Part shown: positions 59,344 to 64,000 of the stretch, piece after piece
Layout: every line of letters starts with the position of its first letter
How positions within the stretch are numbered: position 1 is the first letter of the stretch
DNA from: Membranipora membranacea
Taxonomy: Eukaryota; Bryozoa; Gymnolaemata; Cheilostomatida; Membraniporidae
DNA: 64,000 nt
Assembly: GCA_914767715.1 (NCBI GenBank)
Contig: OU612065.1
Location: 15,004,001-15,068,000 of the forward strand
Reading direction: 5' to 3'
Notes under the pieces: generated by a model
The model's database searches: none
What the model was told of the DNA's origin: nothing
What the model saw: the letters and a program-made list of their open reading frames with translations, nothing else
Made by a program: the position numbers and the translations under genes

Positions 59344-62300
59344 ATGGAGGTTATAGACTGTTTACCCGGTGTTCTACCACCCTACTCAGCAGAACAACCA
59401 GCGACATCTTCTGGTTTGACTCGAGCTTGCAGATCTCAGTCTGTAGAACACATATTAGAATCTGGTGATTTAGATAGCAGCAGCAAGGTATGCTGTGACA
59501 CATGGACATGTAGACTTTGCTCAACGTCTTGTCTAAGGTTTCGTTGTGTACTATTGATGTTGTCAGCAGCGGGGTTGTGCAGCACACTTGGTGGAGTAAT
59601 TATCGGAATCATACGAGTGCCTGAAACCAGCTATCTTACTCTCTCACTCATGTTTGCAGGTAAGGGTCATTGGTTAGGAATTAAATTACGCTATCTTTGC
59701 ACTTTGTATTCACTTCCTGTTCTGTTGTGCCGTAGAATCTCATCCAGTAAATTACGGTATGTTTATATATGCGAGAGATTTGAGCAAAGACTCCATTATC
59801 AGATTTTGAGGTAACAGAAAACTGGTAATTCAATAAGTAAACAGAGACCTTCTTATAGTACAATTCCTGTGCATCACATGCTTGTTTTCACGTATTCCAT
59901 GACTAATTATAATTAATGATATGGCTCTGACCACTTCCCTATTTGAATTTAGGGGACTACCACATATACAGAATTGAATGGAACAATGCCTGGCCTTTAA
60001 TCATAGTAGCGTTAGCTGTTGGTCAACCTCCTGTATTTCATATGTAATAGCCACAGACACTGTAATTTTTTACCGTTGGCAACAATTATAGAGAAAGAGC
60101 TATGTTTCTAATGCAATGGCGAATTGATGGTTTCTATATCCTTGATCGTAAACGAGTTATTACCACGTTAATGGACTTTCACTGAATATGAAATAGAACG
60201 ACTTTATTGCTGTGCTTTTGAGGGCCTCTAATCGCTTTATGACTTTCTTGTATTTAACAGGATTAGGTATTCTCTTATTCTTGGTTATGTGTATTGGATG
60301 GAGATGTACACCTTCCGACCATGAACCATGCCATCTTCTATTTGGATTAGGCTCCTATTCAATGGTACAGAGAACTCATTTTAGCCGACGAAGCCGTGCC
60401 AGATTTCACTGGATTGGAGGTGAGTGCAAATGCTTCATTTTGTCAGGTGATCATGGCTGCCGAACAATTTTGTTCCCTGTGATTTCGCAAAAGGCGGTTA
60501 TCGAGGTACCACCCGACTTTTGCAATATCACTCCGACACTACAGAGGAAACAAACTTGTTCTACTATGGCCAATAGTACATTTACTGCAGTTGATATCAA
60601 CTTTTTGAAGCACACAAATCAAATCGGAACTGTCTAGTATCTAATTTAGCTGTGAGAGGAGCCTTAGTTTATTAAGTTAAAGACAGCTGATCATGAAAAT
60701 GAAGTTATGTGAATAATTCATGTACGAGTGTTCTTGACCCAGTCTAAACTTCTGTTTAGGCAATACTAATATAATAGTAATAGCCCTAAACGGGTAATAG
60801 GAAATACATGTACGCTCTATGTCTCAGCCATAGTTTTAGCCAAGCCAATCAAGTATTATGTGCTGATGATAGTAGCTAAGTTGAATATGAAGTTAGCTGT
60901 GTTGAAAACTGGTATTGAGTAAGCTACCCGATACGATTAGAGCTAGACAATTTCGGAGGGGTGCGAAGTTTTGGCTAAAGCATCTAGAATACAAATATAT
61001 TGTAAGATGTTTATGATCAAACTAAGGGCTTTTTGATAGGAAAGCTAGATCACTTGACTCCATAAGAATTACAAATTGACAATACTGGTACTATGATGTG
61101 TCATACTCATTTGATGACTCAAACAAACTTATTCGTGGAATTCTGTAAAATTAAGTGGTGCGTATAGGGTGTGAAAAATAATACTTGTAAGGGCTTTGTT
61201 GAGTTTCGACAGAAGGCATCTTCACTCTACTGGATAGAGAAATACAGATAAACAGATGTCAAAATGAGGGCCTGTTATCTGATGTGGGAAATTGGCTATC
61301 TGATTAATAAAGCAAAATAAAGCCGCAGGATGACGGATTAAAGTGTGCACAAAATTAATCACCAAACACGAGTACACAGTTGCTTAATTACGTTACAAAA
61401 CAGGAGTATAGTGTTCAAGTGTTCCGAAACTCATTAGCATAAAGCGTGTTTACTGCTAACATGTTTAGAGTTGGTCTGTTTTAAATAATTAGAGGTCCTA
61501 TGCCCTTCTTATATATTTGCTGCCAATAAAAAAAACCGCATGCCATCCTAGACCATAATGCCAATTCCAATCAATGAAAATCAAATATAGTGTCCCTATC
61601 TGCTGCACTGGTGGCTTGTCAAGTGGGCATCATAACATTGCTGTAAAATGTCAACAAGGCTTGGTGTTGATTACTAGCTGGGACATTCTAGTAATGGCCT
61701 TGGTGAGCCTTGTATAAGCCTTTGGTTATTTCATTTGTAATCACCATCTACCCACCATTTTTCCCTCCTAGACCACAATGTATATGGAGGTACAGGTTGT
61801 ACAGAATTCACTAATTAATTGGAGGTATTATAACCTGATTCAAAACCTTCTTTTTCTCGCAAGGATAACATGCGAAGTAAAAAAACTGATCCACAACGAA
61901 GACTTGTAATATCAGATTTTCTGACAATGTAAAAATATACATGTTGCGTATTCACGTCTTATATGACAGCCTATGGGTTCTCAAACAGCTGATTTATATC
62001 AAATTTAAAAATTATTCTGTTCCCATCAATCCCTTTGTGACACATTAGCTCAGTGCAGTGTGTGCTCAATGAGTAATAACTCCATGATCTTATCATGTTC
62101 CTGTCAGCAGCTACAGGTATAGGTCAGCAGGAAAGGTGAAAAGTCAGCAAATATGATCATATCTGCCACCTCTGACACTAATTAGGAAACTAATGCCGTT
62201 CCATTCAGTCATTGTTCTACCTGTGAAGTAAAACAAAGTAGATTATTCAAACAAAGAGGCCGCTTTAATCTCTTATTTTTCTTTGACCTCCCAGTCATGA

Positions 62301-64000
62301 ACATGCAAGTTGGAAGTGTACAGTTCTTGTAATACTTGTAAAAAATGAAATTACCCTTAAAACGCAGTTGATCTAAGATATGTCATACTTATTTGTATGG
62401 TCCTTAAAGATCTGTAAAAGTCGGTGAGTGCATGTGGTATGGAACACTACAGTTTATCATATTCTATTTTTATTATTATTCAATAGGCTATGCAGTTATA
62501 TATATCTCACTTCAGTGACTTTCGATATAATGGCCTTTGCAGGACAGAGCATCATATCATTCTATATTTAGCAAATGAAAATGTCATAACGAACAGACAC
62601 ACAACTCTAACAAAGGAACAATTTAAATAGCCAACACATTGGCTACAATACCAGTACAGGTGTGATGAAACCATTGGTTGGTAATAAAGGCCACTCAGTT
62701 GCAGGTACCATCAATATGAGTTTCTGATAGGCCAGATTTCTGCTGTTTGTAATCATACAATATCAGCCATTTGCTGGTAGATCTGCTTTGATTGAAGAAA
62801 CCAGAGATCTGATTAATCTTGTTGTGGTGGGAAGTGGAACTTCTGGTGAAAACTGACCATAAATTGATGCAGGTAACATCTGGATATTATTGCCTTTTAC
62901 CATTTCTGGAAAACATTCAAATATTTTAAAACCAAGACCCAGCATGCGTTATTCCATTGAGGACAAAACATTCCTAAGCACGGGTTGGGATTTCATACCA
63001 AATAAAAACGGTTTCTATTGGTAGACTGTGCCTAAAACTATGCTGTAGGTAATCACTTCTGCTACTGGTCTATCACCGGTGAGGGAGAAATTCGGTTAGG
63101 GTTATCATATTAGATTATAATTTTAGATTGGTGTAATAACCTTGGGCTTACACCAGTTCGAATCAGAAGGCAAAATACCGTTGCTACATTGTGTTTATTT
63201 CAACAGAATAATCACGCTGCATAAATATCCTTTGCAGTATTTACAAAGAAGTAATGGGTCTGGCTGACGACCAACGGGTATAGAATGTGGGTTACACCCT
63301 GCACGGGCTGAGGTAGAGGGGGCTATCTAATAAAAGGGCATCACATCATATCTGTATATTTTAAAACAGCAGGTCGAACAAGTTGACAGGTGAAAATTGT
63401 TAAAAGATAATTTAGAATGTATTACATTACATTAATGCATTACAATCATTTGAAAAAATGCTCATTTTTGAAGCAATAATATATTATGTTCAGTACTATT
63501 GGAACTGATCGCAGAGACATAAGGGTTCCTTCTATTTTCCATTTACTCTTTCTATTACAGGGAGGCTGTTTCCAGAGTTCAGATATCGAAGACCCCCGCC
63601 ATCATATACAATATCTATGCAGGAGTATCAAAATCATATAATATCTCTTGGAGTCATCCCTCAAACCCCACCGCCTACGTACAAAAACATTACGACTCGC
63701 CTTGCCAGACAAATGAGGTGTGGAAACAATGCATCAACGTCTACTGAAAACAATCAACCCCCATCATATGCAGAAATATCTGAGCAGCAGGAAGCAATTT
63801 CTACTCAGCCAGAGGCCGATTGTGCCGACTCTAATATTGACAGTATCTCTACAACAGATCAATCTTATAACGAGCCTGGTGGGGTAGATAACCCTTCATA
63901 CTCTGCTGATGAGGAGAGCATAACTTCGAATCATAGTGAGCCCCGTTCAACGTCTGAAAACATCTACGACACAGACAATCATGAACAGACAGACAGACCA
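59344..64000 (+). CDS. Two-TM protein with PPxY-type motifs, 3' end outside window
   Basis: Exons 59344-59659, 60261-60419 and 63561 to the window end, joined in phase 1; the last intron is 3.1 kb. The N-terminal 45 residues are polar, followed by a Cys-rich stretch (CCDTWTCRLCSTSCLRF). TM1 is about residues 62-84 (LLMLSAAGLCSTLGGVIIGI). A short loop leads to TM2 (about 92-115; GLGILLFLVMCIG). After a basic stretch the tail has RYRRPPPSYTISMQEY, TPPPTYKN and QPPSYAE, three PY-type sites for WW domains, as found in adaptors of NEDD4-family ubiquitin ligases. A Ser/Asp/Glu-rich region follows. The residues RLFPEFRYRRPPPSY are reminiscent of small PY-tail membrane proteins, but I cannot name the family. 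The frame is still open at 64000. Confidence 0.7.
60420..63560. other. Large intron of the PY-motif protein gene
   Basis: 3.1 kb, AT-rich, no recognisable exon on either strand; the flanking exons join in phase without one. The open frame reading into the intron from 60212 is read-through only. An alternative exon could be missed. Confidence 0.5.

Noticed and set aside
60212-60637. Open frame extending on both sides of the exon at 60261-60419
   Set aside because: The acceptor at 60260 and donor at 60420 join in phase with the neighbours; the extensions are intron read-through.
1-64000. CRISPR arrays, operons, bacterial promoters, rRNA genes
   Set aside because: None seen; intron structure and gene content are those of an animal nuclear genome.

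Overview
This is a stretch of an animal (metazoan) nuclear genome. Genes are split into many short exons with GT-AG introns of mostly 200-1500 bp. The DNA is AT-rich, and spacers and introns carry tRNA-derived SINE-like elements, foldback repeats and decayed non-LTR retrotransposon pieces. The gene set (IFT139/TTC21, ANKMY2, CNBD1-like, a tetraspanin, a class A GPCR) indicates an invertebrate with compact introns. I cannot name the phylum from sequence alone. Gene names rest on remembered family similarity, not on a database search.

Layout, left to right. 1-8976 (-): the first ~982 codons of TTC21/IFT139, a retrograde intraflagellar-transport protein, in 19 exons; the 3' part lies outside the window. 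About 470 bp away, head to head, a (+) gene at ~9445-18193 encodes a disordered, coiled-coil protein with repeated G-x-x-G-G-G-A-P motifs (possibly CSPP1-like). The shared spacer holds an X-box-like and an NRF1-like site. Tail to tail with it, ANKMY2 (-) occupies 19060-23319. 23320-27766 is a repeat-rich spacer with a reverse-transcriptase remnant, foldbacks and a 164-bp near-perfect palindrome. 27767-31415 (+) is a complete tetraspanin of 253 residues. 32460-32697 (-) is an orphan Ser/Gly/Lys-rich terminal exon. 33157-34710 (+) is a complete class A GPCR of 335 residues.

36217-38760 is a mosaic of local duplications: an intact copy of the last exon of the next gene, a decayed copy of three tetraspanin exons, and a shrunken inverted copy of the sequence around the GPCR. 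38975-43426 (-) is a CNBD1-like gene with two cyclic-nucleotide-binding folds. Next come two paralogous single-pass membrane proteins with an SPFH/prohibitin-like layout, in divergent orientation: A (-, 44403-49842, 349 aa) and B (+, 53225-57632, 346 aa), with eight exons each and matching intron positions and phases. 59344-64000 (+) is the first part of a two-TM protein whose cytoplasmic tail carries PPxY-type motifs; its 3' end is outside the window.

At least four genes (TTC21, ANKMY2, the CSPP1-like gene, CNBD1-like) belong to, or resemble, families linked to cilia, centrosomes or sperm. This may be coincidence apart from the divergent TTC21 promoter. The most novel-looking items are the SPFH-like inverted gene pair with its cysteine-rich insert and the intact duplicated CNBD1 terminal exon.
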